Origin: UBA1189 sp045612925
GTDB taxonomy: Bacteria; Bacteroidota; Bacteroidia; Bacteroidales; Bacteroidaceae
DNA: 41,317 nt
Reading direction: 5' to 3'
NCBI GenBank assembly: GCA_045612925.1
Contig: JAZKZX010000029.1
Span: 1 to 41,317 of the forward strand
Of this stretch, positions 1 through 9,455 are shown piece by piece. The position numbers were made by a program, and so were the translations under genes. Position 1 is the stretch's first letter. Each line of letters opens with the position of its first letter. Under the pieces are notes generated by a model. The model saw only the letters and a program-made list of their open reading frames with translations. It did not search any database and was not told the DNA's origin.

Positions 1-143
1 ACACCGCCCAATACAACGGGAATATCTCCCTCCACTGAAGCTTTAATGAGCAATACTATAGCCGGTATCATCAGCAAATTGAGCAACAGGGCCAAAAAGC
101 CGTTCATCACAAAACCTTTGTAATCTCTTTCTTTCGTTTCCAT
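1..143 (-). CDS. N-terminal fragment of a membrane protein, probably SPFH/band 7 family
   Basis: A leftward reading frame starts with ATG at 143 and runs off the left edge of the window, so only about 47 residues are visible. They start METKERDYKGFVMNG, continue with one strongly hydrophobic segment (about residues 14-31), and then VEGDIPVVLGG. A short charged start followed by an N-GF-M motif and a transmembrane helix is how many Bacteroidales SPFH/band 7 (stomatin/prohibitin-like) proteins begin, so that family is my best guess; the diagnostic SPFH domain lies outside the window. The gene is divergent from the Sua5-family gene at 309. Confidence 0.5.
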   Translation of the reverse strand, partial: METKERDYKGFVMNGFLALLLNLLMIPAIVLLIKASVEGDIPVVLGG

Positions 144-308
144 AGTTATCATTTTAGTTGTTAAACAATCATCTTATCACGTTCGATTCAGTAATATCAT
201 TTTGATATCACAAAGATTTTACAAAAATACTGAGATTTCCAAATCTTTTGAGAAAAAAGTTTCATCAGATACGAAAAAAGTGTAATTTTACGGCAAAATC
301 AACATACC
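144..308. promoter_or_regulatory. Divergent intergenic region with candidate promoter for the Sua5-family gene
   Basis: This 165-bp AT-rich gap separates two divergent genes. On the + strand TAATTTTA at 283-290 is a fair match to the Bacteroidota -7 box (TAnnTTTG), with TTTC at 260-263 placed 19 bp upstream as a possible -33 element. The match is imperfect, so the call is tentative. I see no terminator or structured RNA here. Confidence 0.35.
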
Positions 309-914
309 ATGCTACTGAAACTCTACGAAAAGAACAACTCGCGCCGTGACCTTGACCGCATCGTTGACTTATTGAACCAAGGGGGTGTCATCATCTATCC
401 CACCGACACGACCTATGCCTTTGGCTGCCATGCCTTGAAGGAGCGAGCCATCGAGCGCGTGTGTGAAATAAAAGGATTAGACACCAAACACCATCTGCTC
501 TCCGTAGTGGCACACGATATCAGTAGTGTGAGCGAATATGTGCGTATCGATAACGACACCTTCCGCTTGATGCGCGACAATCTCCCCGGCCCCTTCACCT
601 TTATCCTGCCCGCAGGAAACCGTCTGCCCAAGATCTTCAAGAACCGCAAGGAGGTGGGCATACGAATCCCCGACAACCACATCGTACATGAGATATGCGA
701 GGCTTTGGGCGCTCCTCTGCTCTCGACAAGTGTCAAAGTAGGTGAGCACGAAGACATCGAATACATGACGCTACCCGAACTTATTGACGAGAAGTGGGGC
801 GACCGCGTGGACCTCATCATCGACGGTGGTGAGGGCGACACCGAGCAGAGCACCATCGTCAACTGTGTAGACGGCGAGCCCGAAATAGTGCGCCAAGGCA
901 AAGGGTGGTTGTAG
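309..914 (+). CDS. L-threonylcarbamoyladenylate synthase-family protein (YciO/Sua5/YrdC type)
   Basis: A 201-aa protein made essentially of one YrdC/Sua5 domain. Members that act in tRNA modification make threonylcarbamoyl-AMP from threonine, bicarbonate and ATP for the t6A37 pathway; the YciO branch has the same fold but a less certain role. Visible family features are the YPTDTTYAFGCHA block (about residues 30-42), the KGLDTKHHLLSVV nucleotide/substrate loop (about 55-67), PGPFTFIL (about 93-100), the STS motif (about 139-141) and STIVNC near the C terminus. The lack of a C-terminal Sua5 domain and the length near 200 aa fit YciO better than full-length Sua5. It converges on the helicase gene with only 9 bp between the stop codons. 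Confidence 0.85.
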   Translation: MLLKLYEKNNSRRDLDRIVDLLNQGGVIIYPTDTTYAFGCHALKERAIERVCEIKGLDTKHHLLSVVAHDISSVSEYVRIDNDTFRLMRDNLPGPFTFILPAGNRLPKIFKNRKEVGIRIPDNHIVHEICEALGAPLLSTSVKVGEHEDIEYMTLPELIDEKWGDRVDLIIDGGEGDTEQSTIVNCVDGEPEIVRQGKGWL

Positions 915-923
915 TCGTATCGT

Positions 924-3062
924 TTAGGGCTGCATGCCGTCGTCAATGTATTCTTGTACGATGGCGAGAATTTCACGGCCAAACATCTCGAGTGATTTCT
1001 TACCGAAGCCTGGCATGCGGAGGAGTTCGCGACCGCTGATGGGGAGCTCGTTCACGATACCGATGAGCGCCTTTTGGGTGAGTACGCCATAGATGGGGCG
1101 ACCTAACTCGTCGGCACGCTGGCTGCGCCATGCACGCAGTGTGTGGAAGAGGCGTGGGTGTAGGATGTCGGAGTTACGGTCCACCTCAATCTTCTCTTGA
1201 GCCTTGCTCCTCTTGCGTGGGGCGGGTTGTTCGGCATTGAGCAGCCCTATGGCTTTGTCCTTCAGGTAGGTGGATACATTGAATCCGCAATCAGTGACGC
1301 GGGTGAGCAGATGGCGCTTCTGGGCGAATGACTGTTGCAGGTTGTAGGTGGCTTCGGTAAGTCGTTCCTTGATATCACGGTTGTCGCTATCGAGAACCGC
1401 ACGCTCAACGAGGGGACGGAGTAGTTCGTCGAGCTTCTCCTTGAAATATTTTGCAGCTTTGTGTATGCGTTCGGCCAGGAGTGTGTCGGTTGTATAGTCT
1501 TCTGATTCCTTTATGAGCATTGCGTATTGGCGGTAGAAGTTTGCCGACACGGAGGTGATCTCTCTTGTCAGACGTTCGTCAGTCTGCTTGTACTCCTTCA
1601 ATAAAAGCGGGTACACCTTATACAAATGCTCGTCGATAAGGCGTAGCATGCGGTGGAAATCGGATTCGAGGGTCTTGAAACTGAAGAGTTCGGTGAGCAT
1701 CAATAGGTAGTATTCACGCTCGAGTTGTGACAGGTGTCCGGCAGTGTGTTGCGCCTGCTCGAGCTCTACATCCATGTAGTCGGTTACTAAAGCGTCGGTG
1801 CGCACTGATGAAAGCAACAATGGAGCAGTGAGGATCAAGCCTTCTAACGAGCGACATCGGCTGAGCGCTACATAGACCTGTCCTGAAGCAAAGGCAGCAT
1901 TGACATCAAGTACGGCATGCTCGAAGGTGAGTCCTTGACTCTTGTGTACGGTAATGGCCCATGCCAAGCGTAGGGGATATTGGCGAAACTCTCCTTCAAT
2001 CTCTTCGCGTATCTCTCTTGTCTCTTTATCAATGACATAGCGGGCATTGGTCCATACATCGGGCTCTACCTCTATCTCTTCGCCATCATCGAAATCCTTG
2101 ACATAGATGTGCTCACCATCAATATTGCTCACGATGCCGAGCTTGCCATTGTAGTAGCGTGAACCTTGTGTGTCGTTCTTAAGAAACATTACTTGGCAGC
2201 CTTTCTTGAGCACGAGTGTCTCCTCGGCAGGGTATGATGACTCGGGGAAGGTGCCAGAGATGTCTGCTCGATAGGAAAAGCGAATGCCGCCCAATGCGTC
2301 CATGCGCTCCTCATTGTAGCGGTTGGCTGTGGCATTGTGCGTGGTGAGGCGGATAGTGCCTTCGTCTAATTCGGAGTGAGGGGCCTTGCCGATACAACGG
2401 CTATTGAGCAATTCTAATGATTGGGGGGTGAGGCGGTTTTCGCGTACCTCATTCAATATGTTTATAAAAGTCTGGTCTGATTGACGATATACATGGGTGA
2501 GCTCAATGGTGACATGGCGTGTCTGCTGCAAGGCGTGACTCCCGAAGAAGTAGGGGGTATGGTAGTACTCGCGCAGCAATGTCCACTCATCGTCTTTGAC
2601 TACAGGAGCCAACTGGCTGAGGTCGCCAATCATGAGCAACTGTACTCCGCCGAAGGGACGGTGGCGGTCTTTGTGGAGGCGCAGCACAGCATCTATCTGG
2701 TCGAGAAGGTCGGCACGCACCATGGAAATCTCGTCAATGACAAGAAGGTCAAGTGTACGTATGATATTTTTCTTCTCCTTGCTAAATCGATATTTCTCAT
2801 CTTTAGAGTTGAACGAGCCGCCAGGGATATAAGGGGCTAAAGGAAACTGAAAGAATGAGTGTATCGTCACTCCTCCAGCATTGATGGCTGCCACACCTGT
2901 AGGGGCTACCACTATCATGCGCTTGGGTGAACGCTCCTTGAGGCGGCGTAAGAAAGTCGTTTTGCCGGTCCCAGCCTTGCCCGTAAGGAAAACATTTACT
3001 CCCGTACGCTCAACGAATTGCCACGCGAGCTCCAGTTGCTCATTGGTTTGCTCTTTGCTCAT
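924..3062 (-). CDS. PIF1/RecD2-like DNA helicase with C-terminal HRDC domain
   Basis: A superfamily 1B-type helicase of 712 aa. The N-terminal half has Walker A GKAGTGKTT, VVAPTGVAAINAGG, the Walker B stretch VIDEISMV, and GDLSQLAPV typical of PIF1-like enzymes; near residue 360 AWAITVHKSQGLTF and YVALSRC are helicase motifs V-VI. The last 70-80 residues (LRAWR..., then LLRMPGFGKKSLEMFG) form an HRDC/helix-hairpin-helix DNA-binding module. The family unwinds DNA ahead of repair or replication. Start choice: the frame is open up to 3179, and in-frame ATGs lie at 3077 and 3062. A -7 box, TATCTTTG on the minus strand at 3086-3093, ends only about 9 bp before the 3077 ATG. I therefore prefer 3062, where the protein begins MSKEQTNEQLELAW. 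Confidence 0.88.
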   Translation of the reverse strand: MSKEQTNEQLELAWQFVERTGVNVFLTGKAGTGKTTFLRRLKERSPKRMIVVAPTGVAAINAGGVTIHSFFQFPLAPYIPGGSFNSKDEKYRFSKEKKNIIRTLDLLVIDEISMVRADLLDQIDAVLRLHKDRHRPFGGVQLLMIGDLSQLAPVVKDDEWTLLREYYHTPYFFGSHALQQTRHVTIELTHVYRQSDQTFINILNEVRENRLTPQSLELLNSRCIGKAPHSELDEGTIRLTTHNATANRYNEERMDALGGIRFSYRADISGTFPESSYPAEETLVLKKGCQVMFLKNDTQGSRYYNGKLGIVSNIDGEHIYVKDFDDGEEIEVEPDVWTNARYVIDKETREIREEIEGEFRQYPLRLAWAITVHKSQGLTFEHAVLDVNAAFASGQVYVALSRCRSLEGLILTAPLLLSSVRTDALVTDYMDVELEQAQHTAGHLSQLEREYYLLMLTELFSFKTLESDFHRMLRLIDEHLYKVYPLLLKEYKQTDERLTREITSVSANFYRQYAMLIKESEDYTTDTLLAERIHKAAKYFKEKLDELLRPLVERAVLDSDNRDIKERLTEATYNLQQSFAQKRHLLTRVTDCGFNVSTYLKDKAIGLLNAEQPAPRKRSKAQEKIEVDRNSDILHPRLFHTLRAWRSQRADELGRPIYGVLTQKALIGIVNELPISGRELLRMPGFGKKSLEMFGREILAIVQEYIDDGMQP

Positions 3063-3085
3063 ATCCTTACTTTTCATTACTGGCA

Positions 3086-3093
3086 CAAAGATA
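3086..3093 (-). promoter_or_regulatory. -7 box of the helicase gene promoter
   Basis: The minus strand reads TATCTTTG, an exact match to the Bacteroidota TAnnTTTG element, with a TTG about 22 bp upstream. The expected transcript start falls about 3080, so the helicase mRNA would have a very short leader. Confidence 0.6.
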
Positions 3094-3203
3094 CGAACAA
3101 ACGAGCGAGAAATATCAAGCTTGCTTGGATATTTTTCACAGCGAGTGCAGTGTATCTTGAGGTTTCTCCTCAAAGGCACGAATAAACAAGTAAAATTTCT
3201 TTG

Positions 3204-3227
3204 TTTGGCGATTTTTTTCTAACTTTG
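3204..3227 (+). promoter_or_regulatory. secA promoter
   Basis: TAACTTTG at 3220-3227 matches the TAnnTTTG -7 element. TTTG copies lie at 3200-3203 and 3204-3207, closer than the usual 19-21 bp, so the -33 assignment is uncertain. The leader to the secA ATG is about 50 nt and has no Shine-Dalgarno sequence. Confidence 0.55.
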
Positions 3228-3283
3228 CATGTTAATAGCGTGTTTTAAGGTAAAAATTAGTAAAAAACATAACAAATATACAT

Positions 3284-6200
3284 ATGGGATTTAATGAACT
3301 GATAGGAAAGTTGTTTGGCAACAAGAATACGCGTGATATGCGTGAGATACAGCCTTGGGTGGAGAAGGTGAAGCAAGTCTATCCTGCCATAGAGAGATTG
3401 ACCAATGACGAATTGCGTGCTAAAACTGAAGAACTGAAAGTGCGCATCAAGCAGTCTGCTACCAATGAGCGTGCTAAGATTGCCGAGTTGAAGGCTAAGG
3501 TGGAAGAGACGGAGATAGAGGAGCGCGAACAGCTCTTTAACGAAATAGATAAGTTGGAAACCTCCGTGTTGGACAAGTACGAAGTGGCTCTTGACGAGGT
3601 GCTTCCCGAGGCGTTTGCCATCGTGAAGGAGACCGCACGCCGATTTGCCCAGAACGAGGAGGTGGTTGTAACCGCTACAGACCTGGATCGTACATTGGCA
3701 GCTACAAAGGATTTTGTGCGCATTGAAGGGGACAAGGCTATCTATACCAATCACTGGGAGGCTGGTGGTAACGAGACCATTTGGGATATGGTGCACTACG
3801 ATGTGCAACTCTTTGGTGGTGTGGTGTTGCATAAGGGAAAGATTGCAGAGATGGCTACAGGTGAGGGTAAGACCCTCGTGGCTACATTGCCCGTATTCCT
3901 CAATGCACTCACTGGTAATGGCGTGCATGTGGTGACCGTGAATGACTACCTTGCCAAGCGTGACTCAGAGTGGATGGGACCGCTCTATATGTTCCATGGA
4001 TTGACCGTTGACTGTATCGACAAGCATCAGCCTAACTCTGAAGCTCGTCGTCAAGCTTACCTTGCTGATATCACCTTCGGTACCAACAATGAGTTTGGCT
4101 TTGACTACTTGCGCGACAATATGGCTTCGTCGCCTGCCGACCTCGTGCAACGTAGACATAATTATGCTATCGTCGATGAGGTGGACTCGGTGTTGATTGA
4201 CGATGCTCGTACACCGCTCATTATCTCTGGTCCTGTGCCCAAGAAGGGCGACCAGTTGTTCGAGGAGTTGCGCCCCCATGTGGAGCGTCTTGTAGAGGCA
4301 CAGAAGCGCCTGGCTACCCAACTTCTCGCTGAGGCCAAGCGACTCGTATATTCCGAAAAACAGGAGGAGGTAGAGGCCGGCTTCCTTGCCCTCTTCCGCA
4401 GTCATAAGGCATTGCCCAAGAATAAACCTCTGATTAAGTTCCTCAGTGAACCCGGAATCAAGACGGGTATGCTCAAGACTGAAGCTATCTACATGGAACA
4501 GAACAATCGTCGCATGCCCGAAGCTACCGATGTGCTTTACTTTGTCATCGACGAGAAGATGAATAGTGTGGACCTTACTGATAAGGGTATCGAACTCATT
4601 ACGGGTAATGCCTCTGATCCTACTCTCTTTGTATTGCCCGATATCGCTTCGGAGATGGCAGCCCTTGAAGGTAGTGGACTCGAAGGAGAGGAACTGCTGC
4701 AGAAGAAAGATGAACTCTTTACCAACTATGCCGTGAAGAGTGAGCGTGTACACACTATCAACCAGTTGCTGAAGGCTTATACCATGTTCGAGAAGAATAC
4801 CGAGTATATCGTGACCGAAAATGGAGAGGTGAAGATTGTTGATGAGCAGACGGGTCGTATAATGGAGGGACGCCGATATAGCGATGGCTTGCATCAGGCT
4901 ATTGAGGCTAAGGAACGAGTGAAAGTGGAGGCTGCATCGCAGACTTTCGCTACCATCACCTTGCAGAACTACTTCCGTATGTATCACAAGTTGTCGGGTA
5001 TGACTGGTACGGCAGAAACTGAGGCTGGAGAGTTCTGGGATATCTACAAACTTGATGTGGTGGTAATCCCCACTAATCGCCCCATCGCCCGTAACGATAT
5101 GAATGATCGCATCTACAAAACTCAGCGAGAGAAGTATAACGCTGTTATCGCTGAGGTGGAGAAGATGGTTGCCGAGGGACGCCCCGTGCTTGTGGGTACT
5201 ACATCGGTGGAAATCAGTGAACTTTTGAGCCGTATGCTTACCATGCGTAAGATCGAACACAATGTACTCAATGCTAAGCTACACCAAAAAGAGGCTGATA
5301 TTGTGGCGAAGGCTGGTTTGGGCGGTACAGTGACTATCGCTACCAATATGGCTGGTCGTGGTACTGATATTAAACTCTCGCCTGAAGTGAAGGCTAAGGG
5401 AGGACTTGCCATCATTGGTACAGAACGTCATGAAAGCCGCCGCGTAGACCGCCAGTTGCGTGGTCGTGCTGGTCGTCAAGGTGATCCGGGCTCATCAGTG
5501 TTCTTTGTATCGTTGGAGGATAACCTTATGCGTCTCTTTGCGGCTGACCGTATCTCCAATGTAATGGACCGTCTTGGATTCCAGGAGGGAGAGATGCTTG
5601 AGCATAAGATGATATCTAAGAGTATTGAGAATGCGCAGAAGAAGGTGGAGGAGAATCACTTTGGAATGCGTAAACACTTGCTCGAATATGATGATGTGAT
5701 GAATCGTCAGCGTACAGCAATCTATACCAAGCGTCGTCACGCTCTTATGGGTGAGCGCATAGGCATGGACCTTGCCAATATGATTTGGGATCGTTGTGAA
5801 CGCATTATCGACTTGGGAGATTACGAGAGTATACGCATGGAACTCTTCAGAGTGCTTGCTCTTGAATGTCCTTTTACCGAACAGGAATATGAGAATAGTA
5901 AGCGCCGTCCCGAGTTCGTAGAACGCACATTCGATGCAGCTATGGCCGGATTCAAAGGTAAGATGGATCGTCTGGCGCAGATAGCATACCCTGTCATCAA
6001 ACGCGTATATGAGAATGAGGGTATGCGCTATGAGAATATTCTTGTTCCCGTGACTGATGGTAAGCATGTATATCAAATACCTGTTAATCTCAAAGCGGCT
6101 TACGAAAGCGAGTGCAAGGAGGTTGTCAAGAGTTTTGAGAAGGCTATCATGCTACATGTCATTGACGACGCATGGAAGGAAAATCTACGCGAACTCGATG

Positions 6201-6583
6201 AACTGAAGCAGTCAGTGCGTAATGCCAGCTATGAGCAGAAGGATCCGCTTCTCATCTATAAATTGGAGTCGGTAAATCTCTTTGACACCATGGTCAATAA
6301 GATTAATGATAAGACACTCTCTATTCTCATGCGTGGACAGATTCCTATGAGTGAGCCCGGACAAGTGCGTGAGGCACCTGTGGAAACCCGTGCTCAGCGT
6401 CGTCAGCAGTATCAAGAAAACCGATCAGAACTGACTGATCGCAATCAGCAAGCTGCAGCGCAGAACGATACTCGTGCTCAACGTCGCGAGCCCATCCGTG
6501 CCGAACACACCGTAGGACGCAATGATCCATGCCCTTGTGGTAGTGGAAAGAAATTCAAGAACTGTCACGGAAAAGGACTCTAA
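3284..6583 (+). CDS. secA: Preprotein translocase subunit SecA
   Basis: SecA is the ATPase motor that pushes unfolded secretory proteins through SecYEG. At 1099 aa it has the extended length of Bacteroidota SecA proteins. Motifs visible are Walker A MATGEGKTL (about residues 189-197), the VNDYLAKRD segment, the Walker B/DEAD-like block VDEVDSVLIDDARTPLIISG (about 297-316), the SGMTGTAETE motif, TNMAGRGTDI, and RQLRGRAGRQGDPGSS (helicase motif VI). The C terminus carries a glutamine/arginine-rich linker and then a SEC-C zinc motif (CPCGSGKKFKNCH), which usually binds SecB or ribosomes. It has its own promoter and a strong hairpin terminator follows it. Confidence 0.98.
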   Translation: MGFNELIGKLFGNKNTRDMREIQPWVEKVKQVYPAIERLTNDELRAKTEELKVRIKQSATNERAKIAELKAKVEETEIEEREQLFNEIDKLETSVLDKYEVALDEVLPEAFAIVKETARRFAQNEEVVVTATDLDRTLAATKDFVRIEGDKAIYTNHWEAGGNETIWDMVHYDVQLFGGVVLHKGKIAEMATGEGKTLVATLPVFLNALTGNGVHVVTVNDYLAKRDSEWMGPLYMFHGLTVDCIDKHQPNSEARRQAYLADITFGTNNEFGFDYLRDNMASSPADLVQRRHNYAIVDEVDSVLIDDARTPLIISGPVPKKGDQLFEELRPHVERLVEAQKRLATQLLAEAKRLVYSEKQEEVEAGFLALFRSHKALPKNKPLIKFLSEPGIKTGMLKTEAIYMEQNNRRMPEATDVLYFVIDEKMNSVDLTDKGIELITGNASDPTLFVLPDIASEMAALEGSGLEGEELLQKKDELFTNYAVKSERVHTINQLLKAYTMFEKNTEYIVTENGEVKIVDEQTGRIMEGRRYSDGLHQAIEAKERVKVEAASQTFATITLQNYFRMYHKLSGMTGTAETEAGEFWDIYKLDVVVIPTNRPIARNDMNDRIYKTQREKYNAVIAEVEKMVAEGRPVLVGTTSVEISELLSRMLTMRKIEHNVLNAKLHQKEADIVAKAGLGGTVTIATNMAGRGTDIKLSPEVKAKGGLAIIGTERHESRRVDRQLRGRAGRQGDPGSSVFFVSLEDNLMRLFAADRISNVMDRLGFQEGEMLEHKMISKSIENAQKKVEENHFGMRKHLLEYDDVMNRQRTAIYTKRRHALMGERIGMDLANMIWDRCERIIDLGDYESIRMELFRVLALECPFTEQEYENSKRRPEFVERTFDAAMAGFKGKMDRLAQIAYPVIKRVYENEGMRYENILVPVTDGKHVYQIPVNLKAAYESECKEVVKSFEKAIMLHVIDDAWKENLRELDELKQSVRNASYEQKDPLLIYKLESVNLFDTMVNKINDKTLSILMRGQIPMSEPGQVREAPVETRAQRRQQYQENRSELTDRNQQAAAQNDTRAQRREPIRAEHTVGRNDPCPCGSGKKFKNCHGKGL

Positions 6584-6603
6584 AAGGATAGGGACTTAAG
6601 TGT

Positions 6604-6643
6604 AAACATAAGAGCCGAAGATCAATCTGCGGCTCTTATGTTT
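6604..6643. terminator. Bidirectional terminator between secA and a leftward gene
   Basis: A 14-bp perfect inverted repeat (6604-6617 with 6630-6643, core CATAAGAGCCG / CGGCTCTTATG) surrounds a 12-nt loop. The arms have A-rich and T-rich outer ends, so it can work in both directions. It sits between the convergent secA and the gene ending at 6704. Confidence 0.8.
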
Positions 6644-6703
6644 TCTGCTATTAGTAGGAACTTTTTGTATTTCTTTTGTCCTATGATGGTTGAGATAGTT
6701 ATA

Positions 6704-7267
6704 TTAAAAGCAGTACCCTAACCTTATACTGAAACTGAGGGCGATGTTATCGCTACGGGTACCAAAAATGTTCCATAGGGCAAAGCCATGGTGGTAGCCT
6801 GTCTCGGCAGGTGTACCAAAGGCGGGGCCTGCACCTGCCCATGCATCGATGAGGAAACGGCCATAATGGGTCTGATAGCCTGCAGTGGCCAGCAGAGTGC
6901 TCATGCGGGCCAAGGTGCGTTCGCCTGTTATGCTTTGGTTGTAATGATATGTCGAATAGATGACTTCTGGACGCAGGTAGAGCCCCTTGAGGCCGCCAGC
7001 TTCGTTGCCGGCAATGAAGAACTTATGTCCATAGCGTAGAGTGTATCCGAGAGGACGATTGGCAAACTTGTCAAACCCGGCACCAATCATGCTGGCACAA
7101 ATTTCGCCTGTTTGATGATGACCGAGCACGCGCTCATACGATAGCTTGGTACTGCCCGTAATCCATGATAGGAAGGTTACCTTTATGGCATTGTCGTACT
7201 CGACAGCGCTACTCATTAAGGGGGTGGCGAGGCAGAGTGATAATAGTAGGGCTTTGATAGCTTTCAT
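6704..7267 (-). CDS. Small secreted outer-membrane beta-barrel-like protein, function unknown
   Basis: A 187-aa protein with an N-terminal signal peptide (MKAIKALLLSLCLATPLMSSA, cut near residue 21). The rest is rich in alternating hydrophobic and aromatic residues (IKVTFLSWITGSTKLSYERVL, LGYTLRYGHKFFI, LYLRPEVIYSTYHYN) and ends LSFSIRLGYCF; the terminal phenylalanine is typical of outer-membrane beta-barrel strands. I recognise it as a Bacteroidales beta-barrel-like family but cannot assign a function. Candidate promoter: TATTTTTG on the minus strand at 7294-7301, just upstream of the start codon. It is divergent from recG. Confidence 0.75.
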   Translation of the reverse strand: MKAIKALLLSLCLATPLMSSAVEYDNAIKVTFLSWITGSTKLSYERVLGHHQTGEICASMIGAGFDKFANRPLGYTLRYGHKFFIAGNEAGGLKGLYLRPEVIYSTYHYNQSITGERTLARMSTLLATAGYQTHYGRFLIDAWAGAGPAFGTPAETGYHHGFALWNIFGTRSDNIALSFSIRLGYCF

Positions 7268-7318
7268 GTAGGTCGTGTTAATTTTTTACGATACAAAAAT
7301 ACGAAAACTTTGGTAAAA

Positions 7319-7351
7319 TTGCGACGAAATAGGAAATTATACATAACTTTG
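7319..7351 (+). promoter_or_regulatory. recG promoter overlapping the divergent promoter region
   Basis: TAACTTTG at 7344-7351 with TTG at 7319-7321 (22-bp spacer). The -7 box ends only 4 bp before the recG ATG at 7356, so the transcript would be leaderless or nearly so. The divergent promoter of the beta-barrel gene (7294-7301) lies within 20 bp. Confidence 0.55.
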
Positions 7352-7355
7352 TGCT

Positions 7356-9455
7356 ATGTACGATCTTGCGACACGCGACATACAGTATCTGCCGGGGGTG
7401 GGCCCGCAAAGGGCTGTGCTCTTAGCAAAGGAGTTGGGTGTCAGCTCTATGCACGACCTGCTGTATAACTTCCCCTACAAGTATGTCGACCGTACCCGCC
7501 TCTACTACATCCACGAAATTGATGGCAACATGCCCTACATACAGCTCAAGGGCAAGATACTGCGCTATGAGACCAACGGCACGGGACGCAAGATGAGGCT
7601 CGTGGCGCACTTCTCGGACGGTACGGGAGTGATAGACCTCGTGTGGTTCAATGGCGCCAAGTTCATCCCCAAGAGCTATCCTGTGGGAGTAGAGTATATC
7701 GTGTTTGGCAAGCCTACGATGTTTGGCGACCGCATCAATGTGGCGCACCCCGACATCGACAAGGCCTCGGAGCTGTCGCTCTCGTCGATGGGTTTGCAGC
7801 CCTACTACAATACTACCGAGCGCATGAAGCGCAGCGGACTCAATAGCAATGCGTTGCAGAAGCTCGAGGCTAATCTCTTCGACCTGCTGGAGCGTACACC
7901 AGTGGCCGAGACCATGCCCGAGCCCTTCGTGCGCGAGCATCATCTGATGCCGCTACGCGAGGCACTGTATGCCATCCACTTCCCTAAAGACCCCGAGGAG
8001 CTGCGCCGTGCCCAATATCGACTGAAGTTTGAGGAGCTGTTCTATGTGCAGCTGAGCATACTGCGCTACAGCAAGGACCGCCGCCGCAAGTGCCGTGGAT
8101 TGTGCTTCACGAAGGTGGGCGAACTGTTCAATGAGTTCTATGCCAAGAAGCTCCCCTTCGAACTTACGGGAGCGCAGAAGCGGGTTATCCGCGAGATGCG
8201 ACACGACATGAACAGTGGCCGTCAGATGAACCGCCTCTTGCAGGGCGATGTGGGCAGCGGCAAGACGCTGGTGGCACTGATGACCTCGCTCATCGCCATC
8301 GGCAACGGCTATCAGGCATGCATCATGGCCCCCACCGAAATTCTTGCCGAGCAGCACTATGCCACCTTGGCCAAGATGCTCGAAGGACTGCCTGTGCGCG
8401 TGGCCCTGCTCACGGGTAGCGTCAAGGGCAAGAAACGAAAAGAGATACTCGAGGGCCTCATCGCGGGCGACATACATCTGCTCGTGGCTACACATGCCGT
8501 GCTTGAAGATACGGTGCAGTTTGCGGCATTGGGCTTTGTGGTCATCGATGAGCAGCACCGCTTCGGTGTGGCGCAGCGTGCCAAACTGTGGTCGAAGAAT
8601 GACTTTGCGCCTCATGTGTTGGTGATGACGGCTACGCCTATCCCGCGCACTCTGGCCATGACACTCTATGGCGACCTCGATGTGAGTGTCATCGACGAGC
8701 TGCCCCCGGGTCGCAAACCCATACAGACCATACACCAGTATGGCAACCGCCAGGCACAGCTCTACCAGTTCATGGCAGGGCAGATAGCGCAAGGCCGACA
8801 GGTATATGTGGTGTATCCGCTCATCAAGGAGAGCGAGAAGATTGACCTCAAGAACCTCGAGGAGGGGCATGCACTCATCAGCGAGGCTTTCCCCCACTGC
8901 GCGGTGAGCATGGTGCACGGCAAGATGAAACCTGCCGAGAAGGATGCCGAGATGCAGCGTTTCCTGCGTCGCGAGACACAGATCATGGTGGCGACAACGG
9001 TGATCGAGGTGGGCGTGAATGTGCCCAACGCCTCGGTGATGGTCATCGAGAATGCCGAGCGATTCGGACTGTCGCAGCTACACCAGCTACGCGGTAGGGT
9101 GGGGCGCGGTGCCGACCAGTCGTACTGCATATTGGTGACCTCGGTGAAGCTCTCGGAGGAGAGCAAGAAACGCCTTGAGATTATGGTGCGCACGAACGAC
9201 GGTTTCGAGATTGCCGAGGCCGACCTCAAGTTGCGCGGACCGGGCGACCTCGAGGGTACGCAGCAGAGTGGTATAGCCTTTGACCTGAAGATTGCCAACA
9301 TTGTCCGCGACGGACAGCTCTTGGGTTATGTTCGAGACATTGCCGAGCGCATCACCGATGAGGATCCCGATGGCACACGCCCCGAGAACGCTCTCTTCTG
9401 GCAGCAACTAGAACGCTTGCGCAAAACCAATGTGAACTGGTCGCTGATATCATAA
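7356..9455 (+). CDS. recG: ATP-dependent DNA helicase RecG
   Basis: RecG drives branch migration and reverses stalled replication forks. At 699 aa it has the normal family length. It opens with the YLPGVGPQRA helix-hairpin-helix-like segment and an OB-fold wedge domain (about residues 60-170). The helicase core has Walker A GDVGSGKT (about 296-303), MAPTEILAEQHY, the DEQHRFG motif II (about 397-403), MTATPIPRTLA, and after it VVYPLI, ATTVIEVGVN and QLRGRVGRG. The C-terminal part has the usual DLKLRGPGDLEGTQQSG sequence. The start fits known RecG N termini (MYDLATRDIQYL). No gene follows for about 300 bp. Confidence 0.97.
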   Translation: MYDLATRDIQYLPGVGPQRAVLLAKELGVSSMHDLLYNFPYKYVDRTRLYYIHEIDGNMPYIQLKGKILRYETNGTGRKMRLVAHFSDGTGVIDLVWFNGAKFIPKSYPVGVEYIVFGKPTMFGDRINVAHPDIDKASELSLSSMGLQPYYNTTERMKRSGLNSNALQKLEANLFDLLERTPVAETMPEPFVREHHLMPLREALYAIHFPKDPEELRRAQYRLKFEELFYVQLSILRYSKDRRRKCRGLCFTKVGELFNEFYAKKLPFELTGAQKRVIREMRHDMNSGRQMNRLLQGDVGSGKTLVALMTSLIAIGNGYQACIMAPTEILAEQHYATLAKMLEGLPVRVALLTGSVKGKKRKEILEGLIAGDIHLLVATHAVLEDTVQFAALGFVVIDEQHRFGVAQRAKLWSKNDFAPHVLVMTATPIPRTLAMTLYGDLDVSVIDELPPGRKPIQTIHQYGNRQAQLYQFMAGQIAQGRQVYVVYPLIKESEKIDLKNLEEGHALISEAFPHCAVSMVHGKMKPAEKDAEMQRFLRRETQIMVATTVIEVGVNVPNASVMVIENAERFGLSQLHQLRGRVGRGADQSYCILVTSVKLSEESKKRLEIMVRTNDGFEIAEADLKLRGPGDLEGTQQSGIAFDLKIANIVRDGQLLGYVRDIAERITDEDPDGTRPENALFWQQLERLRKTNVNWSLIS

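Noticed and set aside
413..982. 189-codon leftward open frame over the Sua5-family gene
   Set aside because: It overlaps the recognisable YrdC domain and also runs into the helicase 3' end; serine-rich shadow frame.
3965..5260. 431-codon leftward open frame inside secA
   Set aside because: It is fully antisense to the conserved ATPase core of secA, has no family resemblance, and arises from codon bias on the opposite strand.
7953..8918. 321-codon leftward open frame inside recG
   Set aside because: Antisense to the RecG helicase motifs; histidine/leucine-rich composition typical of a shadow frame.
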